Below, piece by piece: positions 11,535 to 23,329 of a stretch of 64,000 nucleotides of DNA; position 1 is the first letter of the stretch; the number at the start of each line of letters is the position of its first letter. The stretch is from Paramarasmius palmivorus (taxonomy: Eukaryota; Basidiomycota; Agaricomycetes; Agaricales; Marasmiaceae). Both the position numbers and the translations under genes were made by a program. The DNA is taken from assembly GCA_037176845.1 (NCBI GenBank), contig JAYKXP010000029.1, positions 496,001 through 560,000 on the forward strand. Reading direction: 5' to 3'. The notes under the pieces are model-generated. The model searched no databases. It had not been told where the DNA came from and saw nothing but the letters and a program-made list of their open reading frames with translations.

Positions 11535-12832
11535 ATGAGCTCCGAACAGTCGAAAAAACGTTCTGTGAGGTCTCATATCAAATCTCGATTGGGATGCTTC
11601 ACTTGTAAACAGCGCAGAGTCAAGGTGGGATCATCTGTTTTAGTACCAAATAGGGCTCATTCTTTCTATGACAGTGCGACGAAGTACACCCTATTTGCGG
11701 AAACTGCGAACGCCGGAAGACAGAATGCTTCTGGATAGATAGAATCCGACAAGCTTCGATTAGCACCCATTCCTCGCCAGCAACACCAGCAACACCTTCG
11801 CAGTCGCCGCCTCAGGCTGCAGATGAGCCAGAGTGGCAATACCAATGGCTCGCCCCATCTCCCAATATAACATCCATCTCCTCATCTCCTGCACCTCTAG
11901 ACACGTCTAGTCTCAAGCTCATGCATCATTACAGCCTGGTCACATCGACAACCCTCAAACGCGACCATTCATTGCTATTCACCCATCAATTCGTTATTCC
12001 TAGCGTGGCGTTCAGAGAACAAGCCGTCATGCACGCCTTACTCGCTGTATCTTCCATTCATCTCCATACCCTGTACCAGCCCCTTGGGTTAGCAGACCAA
12101 GACTACCTCAGTCTTGCTCAATATCACAAAAACCTGGCGCTCACTCATGACCTGACATTGGATACCAACAACGTAGCATCATCCGCCGATACCCATCTTC
12201 TCACTCGCAATTTCCTAACAGTATACAAACTCGCCGAATCGCTGGCAGCCTCCGACTCTCGACCTGCGGTATTCTCCTTAATCGAGACGTTGCGCCATGC
12301 GCTTCTTCATAAAGATCATCTCTTTCGAGATGAACAACTCAAGCCGTTGAACTGGCCGTTTCGTGGGATATCGATTGTCCCTTCGGAGGCAGAAGAGGAT
12401 ATTTGGTTGGCGCAAGCAGCATTGACGGCTACATCTTCACCGCCTCGAAGGTTTCCTCGCTTCCTAACACAAATACACCTCCCTTTATTGTCGTACCCAG
12501 ACCCCGAGGAAGTCCTCGATCAGGAAATCTCGGATACGTATAAGGAGGCTATCTCCATGCTCCGTGATTCTTGGTATATATGCCAACGGCCTGGTGTAGA
12601 ACTAGCAGGGGCAGTGTCGTGGATTCTTCGCATAACAGATCGATTTCGGGAGTTGTTGGTAGTCGAGAGGAGGCAAAGGGCGTTGGTGGTGTTGTATTTT
12701 TATTGCGCGATGTTAGGTCAGTTGGATCCGTGCCAGTGCTGGTGGGCAGGGAGAGAGCAGGATTATAGAGCTTGGTTTGGGATGATGTTGGATGCGAAGT
12801 GGATGGAGTGTATAGTATTGGAGAGATCATGA
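11535..12832 (+). CDS. UPC2-like Zn2Cys6 transcription factor, paralogue C
   Basis: The predicted protein has 415 residues. Exon 1 (11535-11624) encodes the basic N-terminus and the first two zinc cysteines. The 50-nt intron 11625-11674 (donor GTGGGA, acceptor GACAG) precedes the third cysteine, and exon 2 runs open to 12832. The linker is longer than in B and rich in Thr, Pro, Ala and Ser. The family domain is intact, from LDTSSLKLMHHYSLVTSTTL to the QCWWAGREQDYRAW block. Near-identity to B over the promoter palindrome and the coding region suggests a recent tandem duplication. A nuclear regulatory role is inferred from the family. Confidence 0.9.
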
Positions 12833-13002
12833 GTTAGGTACTTACATGCATGTTGATAACGGGTTTGTTGCCCCAACGGGAGTCATGGGCTATATAACAG
12901 ACACAGGAACGCATTGATAAATAAACGCAACAGATACATGCAACAAAGCTACAAGTTAGATACCCTGATGATATGGTTTCGAAGCCGAATCCGTGTAGGA
13001 AT

Positions 13003-14235
13003 CTACCCTGCCATCGCGCCTAAAACTTTCTCCATCCATTCCCCATCTAACATCATTCCAATCCAGCCCAAACAATCAGCACTCTTCGCTGCCCACCAAC
13101 ATTGCTTAGAATCTAAATTCCCAAGCATGACACAATAGAAATACAACACCACCAGAGCCCTCGGACGATTCTGAAGGACCAACAAATCCCGGAACGCGTC
13201 AGATATGCTGACTATCCATGACGAAGCGCCTACTAAACCTGCATCTCGGCGAATTTGGGACATATACCACGACGCACGGAGACGAGAGATGGATTCTTGG
13301 TATATCACCGAGATGTCTGGGTCGGAGACTTCTTCGGGGTCAGGCCACGTGGATGTAGGTAAGTGAAGATCCTTGAGCGCCGGAGGGAATAATCGTAGAT
13401 TACCCTCGAAAGATGCACGTATTGCTTCGTCGTCGCTGGGAACGAGTTCCTGCCCGACAAAGGGCCAGTTTAATGGTTTAAGCTGCTCGTCGCGGTAGAA
13501 ATAGTCTTGGTCTTTGAGAGCATCACGGACTGTGTCGATCAGGGAGAATATCCCTTGAGGTCCGGTGACGCCCAAGGACTCGGCGATTGTGTATATGATG
13601 AGGAAGTTTCGCGTGAGGAGATGGGTATCTGAGGATGGAGTGTTTGTGTGGGATATAGGTTTGGCAGAAGTGAGAGTTACTGCCCAGTCTTTATGTTGTT
13701 TCGCAAGCCCGTAATAATCCATGTCGGCTATACCTAGCGGATGATACAGGGTATGGAGATGAATGGATGATAGCGCAAGTAGAGCGTGCATGAACGCAGG
13801 CTCTTTGAACGCGATACTCGGAACAACGAATTGGTTCGTGTATTGGGCAGAGGCGTTGCCATGGTTGAGAGTAAGGGATGTGACGAGGCTGTAGTGATGT
13901 ACGAGTTTGAAGCCGGACACATCAAGGACTGGGATCATGCCGAGAGGCGATTCAAATGAGGGAGTCGGACTTGTATAGGCGGGTGAGTGGTCGGGGGGTC
14001 GAGGTGAAGGTGTTGCAGGTTTTGAAGGTGGCCATACACATTCCATGTCTCGATGTTCGCAATTACCGCAAATGGGATGGACTTCGTCGCACTAGAAGTG
14101 ATGCATCAAATGCCTGTTGCCTTTCACAAAGCTTGCAGAGCTTACCTTGACTCTCCGTTCTTTACACGAGAAGCATCCCAAACGCGACTTGGTATGCGAC
14201 TTGATGAACTTTTTCTTCGAGCGAGTAGTCTCCAT
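13003..14235 (-). CDS. UPC2-like Zn2Cys6 transcription factor, paralogue D
   Basis: The predicted protein has 392 residues and is read convergently with paralogue C; only 170 bp separate their stops. Exon 1 (14235-14146) encodes METTRSKKKFIKSHTKSRLG and the first zinc cysteines. The 54-nt intron 14145-14092 (GTAAGC...TAG) lies at the conserved codon boundary. Exon 2 contains the remaining cysteines (CDEVHPICGNCEHRDMEC), a Pro/Ser-rich linker, FKLVHHYSLVTSLTL and the C-terminal RALVVLYFYCVML...KQCWW signature. It is more diverged from A-C and shares more with the distant paralogue E (FKLVHHYSLV, FKEPA.MHALLALS). Binding targets are unknown. Confidence 0.9.
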
Positions 14236-14895
14236 ATGGCGAAGATGGGCCGGCAGGAAAGAGCTTTAATAGGAGGTCCGGGTGATAACACTGAGGAAAC
14301 CTATTCTATCTCGGTCGCTGCGGCGCCCGATGATGAATGACCGCGGACGCAGCAGAATTCAAAATCCTGTTGCATATCACGGAATTTCAGTGGATTTTCA
14401 TGAGAAAGATCATTCTGTTTCATGAGGTGGAGAATACACACACAGCTCCAGAAACGTTTTGCTATGCGTTTGCTGTGGATTGCGAATTTTTTTGAAGGAA
14501 CCTAGTAGAGGCGATGCAGGAAGGCGTTACTGAGGGTGCCTAGAATCCTGTGGATGTCAATTTTGAGCCCATATTTCGATGGTCGGCATTCAGATAGCTG
14601 GTTTGCACATGGTGGTCGTTGGAAGAGAAGCGGTTCCGTGACGAGAACTCTGTCGACGCGTCCTTGTCTGGTTCCACCATCATCTCCCCGCTTCAATCCA
14701 CCAGTCCCTTACACCCAGGCTCATTTATGGACCATCTAGTGGGCGACAAAGGAATCATGCACGATTCGCCTTTCAGCAATCAATCGGAGAATGAAATGGA
14801 CCCAACAAGGCTACGTCTTTACAACTGGTCATAGAGCGGGAACTGAATCATTCAGTTGCAAAAGAATTCATTCACTGACTTGTTGTTTGACCATA
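14236..14895. other. Intergenic between paralogue D and the F-box gene
   Basis: This is a divergent promoter region with no gene recognised. Around 14312-14343 there is CGGTC ... TGACCGCGG, a partial match to the palindrome arms before B and C, about 80-110 bp upstream of the start of paralogue D. Confidence 0.4.
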
Positions 14896-16641
14896 ATGAT
14901 CTTATCCCCATCACCTTTCCTCAGCAAACTGGGCACTGATTTCCTTCCTTCTCCTGCAGAGAAACTCGTGATTCGGCAGTTAATATCGGCCAGGCAGGAG
15001 AAAATACGAACCATTCAGGACGAAATAGCCCGGTTGCAGGCAGAGCAGGATGAGCTACAAAGCGTCATCGATGACCACCTCACTCTCATCTCACCCATTC
15101 GACAAGTTCACACCGACGTCCTCCGGGAGATTTTCAGCCAGTGCTTGCCCCAGCATCAGCTTCCAGCTCCTCGTGCACTCGAGGCGCCTTTGCTTTTTAC
15201 GGAGGTTTGTCGATTATGGCGCAAAGTGGCCATCGATACACCAGAGCTTTGGACTCGAGTCCACTTTTGTCTTCCACATCCAAAAAATCCTCCAATCACC
15301 GGAAAGTTTCGCGCATTTATGCACATATGGAGCGCAGGAGTACGGACCTGGCTTCAGCGGACGGGAGTAATGCCCCTAGCCCTAGCAATCTCGGGGAGTT
15401 CCTTCGCGAATAACTTTCAGTGGAACATGGATTATAGAGAAGATATCGTGGAGCTGGAGCAGTTTCACATGGATATTGCTCAGCAATTACTTGTTCATGC
15501 ATCGCGATGGAGGATCCTATCATTGGAGTGTCCTGACAGGATCAGGGAGATCCTGACAACACCGACAGAAGAATTGCCTTCACTGAAGGAACTTAGGTCG
15601 TATCCCCATCCCTTCGAAGGGCTTAGTATGAACGCGGAAATCCCTTCATTGGGGGCGGTCCTGCGACGTGCTCCTTCGCTACACTCACTTCACTTGAATG
15701 AACCGTTTTATCATCTACCGATTCGGTGGGATTCTCTTACAGAAGTGGTCCTCTATGGTCCATCGGACTCATTGGCCTCGAGGGTGCAGGCTATCAGTGT
15801 GTCGGAAGCTACACAGGTCCTTTCATCCTCGTGTTTATCGCTCCGCCATTACACAGTGTCCATTTACTTTGACACTATGCCTTCACCTGTCATGATCTCA
15901 CCAATCTTCCTCCCCAACCTTCAAACTTTCAATGTTCATGTCACAACTGCGCTTGGAGACTTTGCGAACGAAGTTCCACTTACGAGTCTGCAACAAGTCT
16001 TCGACAGTATGACTACCCCAAAACTCGTACATTTTGGCCTCGGCATTGCATGTTCACAGAGCGCGATCGATCTCGATAAATTCTACTTCCTCGATTTCCT
16101 GGAACGTTCAGGTTGCGTTCTTCAGAGTCTTGCTCTAGACTGTCAGGCAACGAGCGCCGCTGTGATTGGCCTTCTGACCGGAATGCCCTTGCTCAAACAG
16201 CTTAGATTGCGGATGTCGATGAGCAACCCATGGGGGCTGGTTTACGAGCACGACTCGAGTCGATTTCTCGAACCTATTATCGATTCACTTACTCCATCCG
16301 CAACGAACGTCGATGTTCTCTGCCCAAACATCGAGGTGCTTATGTGCGGAAAATGCCCTGCCACTTGCGCAGAGTCTCTTCTTGCATTAGCCGAAGCGAG
16401 GCATATGGAGCGTTCAAATACCCAAAGGTTGAAGCGCCTTCAGGCACATTTCAGTCGAGCCATCGAGGATGTGGAGGTTTCCTCACAGTTGGAAGCATTA
16501 CGCAAACGAGGAATGCTAGTGCAGTGGTGTTCACCTCCGGGAGGATTGCGATCTTTTATCCGAGAGCCGCCTTTTCATGTCTATGTACACTCAGCTGAGC
16601 TGTGGTGGCCAACTCCATGGGGGAATGTCACTAGTTATTAA
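14896..16641 (+). CDS. F-box protein
   Basis: This single-exon gene encodes about 581 residues. An N-terminal coiled coil (about residues 15-55, ARQEKIRTIQDEIARLQAEQ) is followed by an F-box-like segment, LISPIRQVHTDVLREIFSQC, and then the usual APLLFTEVCRLWRKVAIDTPELW that marks the large Agaricomycete F-box family. The rest is leucine-rich and probably forms irregular repeats for substrate recognition. Family members act as SCF ubiquitin-ligase adaptors; the target cannot be told. The frame is open upstream to 14791, but the Met at 14896 (MILSPSPFLSKLG) matches family N-termini better. Confidence 0.85.
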   Translation: MILSPSPFLSKLGTDFLPSPAEKLVIRQLISARQEKIRTIQDEIARLQAEQDELQSVIDDHLTLISPIRQVHTDVLREIFSQCLPQHQLPAPRALEAPLLFTEVCRLWRKVAIDTPELWTRVHFCLPHPKNPPITGKFRAFMHIWSAGVRTWLQRTGVMPLALAISGSSFANNFQWNMDYREDIVELEQFHMDIAQQLLVHASRWRILSLECPDRIREILTTPTEELPSLKELRSYPHPFEGLSMNAEIPSLGAVLRRAPSLHSLHLNEPFYHLPIRWDSLTEVVLYGPSDSLASRVQAISVSEATQVLSSSCLSLRHYTVSIYFDTMPSPVMISPIFLPNLQTFNVHVTTALGDFANEVPLTSLQQVFDSMTTPKLVHFGLGIACSQSAIDLDKFYFLDFLERSGCVLQSLALDCQATSAAVIGLLTGMPLLKQLRLRMSMSNPWGLVYEHDSSRFLEPIIDSLTPSATNVDVLCPNIEVLMCGKCPATCAESLLALAEARHMERSNTQRLKRLQAHFSRAIEDVEVSSQLEALRKRGMLVQWCSPPGGLRSFIREPPFHVYVHSAELWWPTPWGNVTSY

Positions 16642-16703
16642 CATCATATGATTACTATGTATTCCCAGAGAAGAATGTAGTTTCCTGGTTTCTCAATCGA
16701 GCA

Positions 16704-18435
16704 TTACAGTTCAGTATGCTCGTGCTCTACATTCTGCTTCATTTCTTCCTTCGTCTCTTCCTTCATCTCTTCCTGGGCCATGGGTAGCTTGAATCCCCCT
16801 CTCCATAGCCTGTCAAAGATACCCGCAGAGTCATATACCTTCTTGACTCTTCTCATACGCTCCAAATCCTCTCTCGTAACCGAACGTTCATACACCGGCT
16901 GGTCCTTGTTTGCGTAGTTGAGATAGATGAAGCTATTGAGCAATCCACGTCTCGCAGCTTCCTTTTCTGCCCAAGCACCTAGCTCGTTCGTAGCCTTCTC
17001 GATGACCTCATCATGCCTTGAATTTGTCCAGGTGCTGACAATTGGGATCACTAGCAGTGGGCAGTCAGTTTAAAGGCATATAAGACGGGTTAACGGAATA
17101 CTCACAGACGAGATCATCATCAGAAGCTTTGAGTGCGTTCTGGAATGGGCTTCCAGATGTCGCTGAAATCAGGCTCTTCGTAATGGGCTGTAACAGAACA
17201 GCCCATTGAAGACCGTCGACTCCATAGAAACCACTGAAGATCTTCTGTCCCTGCAAGTACATATCGTAGAAGAAGTCCGTGTCCGCCTTGACAGTGAGTG
17301 TGTACCACGCGGCGCGTCTCTTGGGATAAAAGTTGTCCCCAAGAAGCTCGTCAACAATGTTATACAGACTGCCAACTTTGGTGTTCTCCAAAACGGGTAG
17401 AGCTGGAGTCAAGGGCTTGTGTTTTTTAGGCGCAAGGTAGACGCGAACGACAGTGGCGAGCCCTATGTTTTTGGTTTCGCCAAGTATGGTCGCGATAACA
17501 TCTTTGTTGTCGTTATCGTGGCTCTTGAGATAGTGAATCCAGTTGTAGAGCAGCTCGGGTGTACTTCCCTGACCTTCTTCACTGATGAGATAGGTGTTCT
17601 GGGATGCCCAAATCTTCGATAATGGGAATGTGGGCATGTCGAACCGCGTCACAATTCCGTAATTCGTACTTCCTGTTTTTAATGCCCAGTAGAGATCGGG
17701 ATGGGCGTCTTCGTTGGCGTTGACGATAGTGCCATTGGATAGGACGACTTCGTAGTTGATAACGTTGTCTGATCCAAACCCGTGTTCAAACGAAAGGAAA
17801 CTAATCCCTCCTGGCCGAGTATAAGTAAAAGTTGAGCCAGAAACAATATATATATCGACTCACCTCCCATTAGGAACCCACCGACACCAACATTAGCCAC
17901 TCTTCCACCAACAGTTGTGAGATTATGAGGTTCCATGATTGAGTAAACACGCTTCCATGTCGAACCCGGACCCAACGCTACGCTCTTTTCCTCTTCGTTG
18001 ATATCGACCTGATCTATGTGCCCCAAGTCAATCACAAGTCCACCATCAATATTGGACGATCCAAGCCATGGCATATGTCCCCCAGAAACTACCGCGAAAG
18101 GACAGTCATTTTGACCGGCGACACGAAGTATCTGCGAAACTTCTGAGGCGGAGTGTGGCATAACCCGACACTTTGCACGCAAGTCGTGCTGTTGAAGGGC
18201 ATAGTAGGCTTCTAGACGAGACTGATATTCTGGAGATTCGGGAAAGTGAACAATGTCAGGGAGTGCTTTTTTCAAGACATTACACTGTAAAAACGTTAGC
18301 TTCGGTATATGATTTGAGGAGCTCTATACGCACACACTCTTCACCCGTCGCTGAGTCCACTCGGAATGGCTCCTGGTCTGATAAAGCTACAACAATGAGA
18401 GTAGAAAGAAAGAGAGCTAAGCTGTGGGTCAACAT
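16704..18435 (-). CDS. Secreted FAD-linked oxidoreductase (BBE/PCMH type)
   Basis: The protein begins with a signal peptide (MLTHSLALFLSTLIVVALSD). The first intron follows GEEC and leads to C-N-V-L-K-K-A-L. The FAD-binding PCMH domain is visible: SASEVSQILRVAGQ, VVSGGHMPWLGSSN (the His after GG is the usual FAD-linking residue), GPGSTWKRVYSIME and GGRVANVGVGGFLMGG, then an intron and GISFLSFEHGFGSDNV. The C-terminal part carries the berberine-bridge-like end FIYLNYANKDQPVY and a charged tail rich in Glu and Lys. Three introns are supported. Such enzymes oxidise alcohols, sugars or alkaloid-like compounds with O2. Substrate unknown. Confidence 0.88.
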
Positions 18436-19263
18436 GGTGACATCCCACTTATCAAAGCAAACACACCTATTTATGTTTCCCCTTTTCCGAATCATGAGTT
18501 CTGTCTTTTCTGGCTAAACCAGCTGGTTCGGAGTTATTTCGTTATGTTCTGATTGACGAGGCATTAGCAGTGATGAATGTAGGTCCTTAGCGGGATACGC
18601 CGCCGACATTGCGCGTGTGAGGGTAGATAGAGGAGCAGTCGTATAACTATAAGCATCGACAAATTTTTTGCCCTGTAAGTTCTACCGAGAATGGGCTTGT
18701 ACGAAGAAACTCCGGCGTAGAAACGAGTTGTCGTGGCAGCGTGTGAGAAGAGATTTAGATAGATAGATAGATCGCAGCATCTTGCCCTCAGCCATGCATC
18801 ATCTCCCAAATTACGCTAGTAGGCCAGAATCCGTTACAGGCTCGTTTCAATGCTCATAACAAAATGAGGAGCTCCTATTCAGCCGAAATCCCCTCACACG
18901 CCGTTGAAATGACCGCCCAGAACTACCTGTCACCATGCACACGATCTTTACACCCCAAGAGACGTGAAACTGGTATATATCTCGGGCTCGCTCGGACATC
19001 TTTTTCATATTATCTTCCAGGTCACCACTGTCGTGGAACCTTTACGACTCCTAATCCCAGGTAAGTGGCATACTCATATTTACTCGCACTCGCGTTCACG
19101 TATTTTATTTTGGTTCCCAAAGATTGTTACCCAATTCTGCGCAGACGGATCAAGACGTTATCCTGATGACATCTTCACGGCACTTGAATACTACATATAT
19201 GCCAATGGATCATGTCAGAAGAACTGGCCACCTCTACAACACCTATGCACCAGCTATTCCTCA
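18436..19263. other. Divergent intergenic region
   Basis: No gene is recognised. A short GATA microsatellite lies near 18756-18775. The region must hold the promoters of the FAD oxidase and of the membrane protein. Confidence 0.4.
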
Positions 19264-20801
19264 ATGGCAGTAGATTGGAAATCTCCCGAAACCATCGAAG
19301 ACAATTTAGGTACGAAGTTGCGCTCAAAGATCTCTGACCGTCCCTCAACCATTTGCTCCATTTCAGAATCCTTCACGATGTTTATACATGTCATGCTAGG
19401 GCTCTATATGTTGAGTCATCTTTAAAGAAGCTACATTAGCAACGACTTACGCACGACAAATAGATGGGAATGGGTCATTACGCTTGACTTCGAGTACAAA
19501 GTTATCACGGGGAGACAGAAGTTCAAGTGGCCTTTGGTAAATGTTCGAAGAGCAACGAGAAAAATGCACTGACAAACGTCCCAAGCTAGGTGTTCTATTT
19601 CCTGAATCGCTACTGCATACTCTCTGCTATGGTCGGATTGTGAGCTCTCAAGATCTCAATGAATGCCTAATATCCTGACACGGAAGATATCAGCGCAGTA
19701 GGACTTAACGTTAGGAAGTAAGCGGCTCTGGGCTCGAACAAATATCAGAACACGACACTAACATCGCACTTTCAGACCCATAGATTGCCAGGCGTTATAC
19801 ACCTTCATTCAGACTATGGGAAGTCTAGGATCTGGGCTGGCTGTTGTCAATCTCGGTATTCGAACGTGGGTAACCGGATCATTCGTTACAAATGCCTTGG
19901 CTAAGATATTAGATCCCAGAATGGCCATCTGGATGAATCAACGTTACGTCGTTGGCGGCTTGGTCGTTTTGATCTTGGGACACTGGGGCCTCATCCTTCG
20001 AGACGTAAATTTGGTTGTGGCTCAATGGTCGGATGGCGCTGGTTGCATTATTACCAACAACCAGCCTCACTTGATCACGGCCGCTTATATCTATACGATG
20101 GTTCTTGATTTGACCGTTATGTGCCTGATGGCATACAAGCTGGGAGTGGTGTCGCAGAAGCGGGCCAAGTTAGTGAGAATACTGTTCTTAGACGGGCTGT
20201 TATATTTCGTGGTATCGTGCGTGTTTTCACCTTTATTTCTTCCTACTATCATGCCCACCTAGAGCTCTAGATTTCTCGTTAATACCATCGCAGTGGTAAA
20301 TGAGATTTTCTTTTTCCTTGAAATGACGATTGTAATTCATTGGACAGGTCTTCAGCGCCCTCAACCTGAACCCTGTAATGTCTGTTATTGCTCTCATACC
20401 AGCAACAGTCATAGCATCCGTATGTTGATGCCCTTGCTGACAAAATGCTGATCTGATAAACCATCCAGATTGCAGCCTGTCGAGCAGTAAGGCGGCTAAG
20501 TACCTTTATTTCGAGTGAGGAATCAGAAATATGCATAGAGTAAGTGCCCGCATAACAATCAGACTGATCACATCACTGACCATGCTTTCTAGAGGTAGTC
20601 AACAACCCGGGAAGGGCAGCGACATTGAGCTTACCTTCAGAGTCAACACTGTCACAACCACCCATGGGGATCCAAATGAGGTACGGCTTTCTGTTGACTT
20701 TACTCCCTTTCTGTCCTTTAAACTCATGTCGCCCAAAGGTGACTCAAGAAGGCGGTCGAACAACGAAGGTCGAGACTGAAAATGTATCGGCAAGCTTTTA
20801 G
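19264..20801 (+). CDS. Multi-pass integral membrane protein, Agaricomycete family
   Basis: Joining eight or nine short exons gives MAVDWKSPETIEDNL, ESFTMFIHVMLGLYIWEWVI, TLDFEYKVITGRQKFKWPLV, FYFLNRYCILSAMVGL, a long exon (about 19774-20212) with several hydrophobic helices (VVGGLVVLILGHWGLIL, HLITAAYIYTMVLDLTVMCL), then VVSFLVNTIAV and VFSALNLNPVMSVIALIPAT, and ACRAVRRLSTFISSEESEIC. I count about seven membrane spans. The layout and the IWEW and LNLNP motifs match an expanded family of unknown function in mushrooms. The 3' end is uncertain: splicing at 20676 gives the end at 20801, while no splicing gives a stop at 20779. Function unknown. Confidence 0.75.
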
Positions 20802-21074
20802 CTTGTTCGACTCAATGAATTCACAAACATTCATTGTCAGCTTTTGACACTGGCTCAAAAGCTTCGGCATCGCCCCTCTTCCACCCCAAACAGTATATGT
20901 ATAGGTCTGGCTGTAAATACTTCATCTCGCTCAGTACCACAACTGTGGGAATTTTATGTCAAAAATGCCCCCTTAAAAATCGACGCGTCGCGACGTTGTT
21001 GTCTTCTTTCTCCTTCCACTGCGAGCTAGTCCCGCATTCAAACTCTAGCTCAACTTTTCATAACATATACTAGC

Positions 21075-23165
21075 ATGTGTCCTCGATGTGCTTGCAAGCA
21101 CCAAAAACAGGATGCGAGGCTGGTTCAGGTACGAGGGTAGACCTTCTGTCGAACAAATTGACCAAACGAGTTGGTAGACACGTTTAAAACGTCTGAAAAC
21201 AGAAGCCAAGTCTGGATCTCGTGTCGCCGTGCAAGAACTTGAGAAAATCATCTCGCAACACCCCCAGTTTGTCCCGGAACTTGTCTCTATTCTTCTACAC
21301 CACATCCCGACTACCCTCCCCGATTCTTCGACTATGGATGATGCAGAAAAAGCAACAATTGTTGGTCTCACACAATCTGCTATTGCTGCTCTTGCAGAGG
21401 CAACCATTGCAGAGATCCTCTGCGCGGAAGTGCTCCTTGAAGATCAGGATTATACCCCAACTCTCATCGACGAAATCCGCGAAGCCTGGCCCCGCATCTG
21501 GTCTTGGGTTACCTTCCTTTTCGACTCTTACCTGAACCCCATATCCGATATCTTCCATTCTGCCGTGCCTATCGATGATATGGTCGAATACCCTGTCACT
21601 ATACATTACGCCTTATCCAAATTCTTGTTCGCAGTCTCACAATCTACCCTCGATCCTCTACTCCGTGAGGCGGAAAATGTTGTCCAAATCGTGATAGACC
21701 TCCTCCTAAACGCCGCCGGGAACATCTCCTACGTTTCTCTCGACATCGAACGAAGAAATACCATTCCCGATGCCTTCCATCATACCAAAAGACTGTTCCT
21801 CGCATTTTGGAACAACCCAGGAGAAAGCAACATCACTACCAAGCTTATGGACAGGTTACGCGATGATTCAGTTCAATCCTTTGCCGTAGGGCTCATAACA
21901 CGACTCATCTTCGCTGCTCGAAATCCCCTCATGGACTCCATAAGCCGCTCGATCCACAGTATTCTGTGGCTTACCCTGTCATTCGGGCTGTTTTGTCACC
22001 AATTCGACCGGTCGCTTGTGGCTGCAAATTCCGTCTACTGGGTCTGCGTTGCCATCCGTGGACTGGCGTCAATACCGGGGGAATTGATCACAATGGACCA
22101 TATCAAAGCCTTAAGAGCAGGTGCAGACTATATCGTAACGGCCTTGAAGCACTTCGGTTATTCTGTAGCCATCGAGGCGTTGAAGACGGGGATATTGAAA
22201 TCATTGTTGAATTCCGGTCAAATCATAGCCCGGGAGGAAGAAGAATGCAATCATAACGACAAGCGCAAGGAGAAGGACCCTACTGTCGGCAGGATAATGA
22301 TCCCAGAGTTCTACATCGACATCATTCGCCGTATAGGAACCTACACTGTCTATGCTACCGTATGTAGTGTAGCATCAAAAGCTCTTTCCCGCGTGGACTC
22401 GATGGAATCTCCACCAGCACTCACCGAAGAGTTCGCAACCTTTGTGGAGCAAGTAGAGCAGAGGACAAAGCTGAAGGTAAAATACGACCAAATAGCGTGC
22501 TCTAGCAGAAAGGTAAGCTCAGTATGATATCGTCGGGGACTGCGATTAATCCCGCCTTCTAGTGTCCATACCTCGAGAAGGACCCGAAGGAAGGTGAACG
22601 TATACCTCGATTTCGCTGCAGTGGATGCGAAGATTCATACTACTGCTCCATCGAGTGTCAAAAAAGTGATTGGAAAAGGCATAAGGACGAGTGTGAAGAG
22701 ACACGGCTAGAGAAAGCGTTGGACACATGTGCGTTAAAAGTAGTTGCGATGCAATGTCCCCCTACTAACGCGATCACTCCAGGCCTTACACCAAAGGCTG
22801 ATCTCCGAGATCGCGGCTTCTTCTCCTTCATGATGGTTGACTCGCTCACTAGCACGGACGAAGAAGAGGTCTCAAAGTGGTTAGCCGTGGCGCTCATGCA
22901 CGAACATTCTAGACGTAAACGTTTGGACGTTCAGCCCGATGAACCATTGGTGACTGTCTTGGATTATGAGAAGTTTCCCTATGATTTCAAGGTGATCACA
23001 GTGCGTGAAGCGAAGCGTTTAGATAAACACTATGATTGGGATACCTTGGTTGCGAAGTTCAGGAAGAGCGACGACACTTTTGTGCCTATCTTGACAATAG
23101 CACCATTTCCTCATATGCAGAATCGGGTTTGGATTTGGCCCATGCGAAGTGTTTCTGGCCTTTGA
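21075..23165 (+). CDS. MYND-type zinc-finger protein
   Basis: Three exons (21075-21128, 21178-22512, 22563-23165) give 663 residues. The N-terminal MCPRCACKHQKQD is followed by a long helical region with TIAEILCAEVLLEDQ. The MYND finger is split by the second intron: the first Cys (ACSSRK) is in exon 2, and CPYLEKDP...FRCSGCEDSYYCSIECQKSDWKRHKDEC is in exon 3, with spacing typical of MYND. A tail of about 140 residues follows (KALDTCALKVVAMQ to WIWPMRSVSGL). MYND fingers bind proteins and are abundant in mushrooms, often with no other known domain. Partner unknown. Confidence 0.88.
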
Positions 23166-23329
23166 AGAACAGTCCTTGTACTCCATGCTTGCTCATTAGT
23201 TATAACTTTGACCGTACTCCGTCGTGTATCATTAATTCGATTGTGTTCAGTAGATGTAGATATATAAATAAAGGGTTCATGCGATTCATAAATAACACGT
23301 CAGAGGTCCGCAAACCAAAATATGTAATA

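Noticed and set aside
12885..12900. TATATAA-like sequence after paralogue C
   Set aside because: It lies in the 3'-to-3' spacer between C and D, where no promoter is expected.
18756..18775. GATA repeats
   Set aside because: A short microsatellite only; not treated as a functional element.
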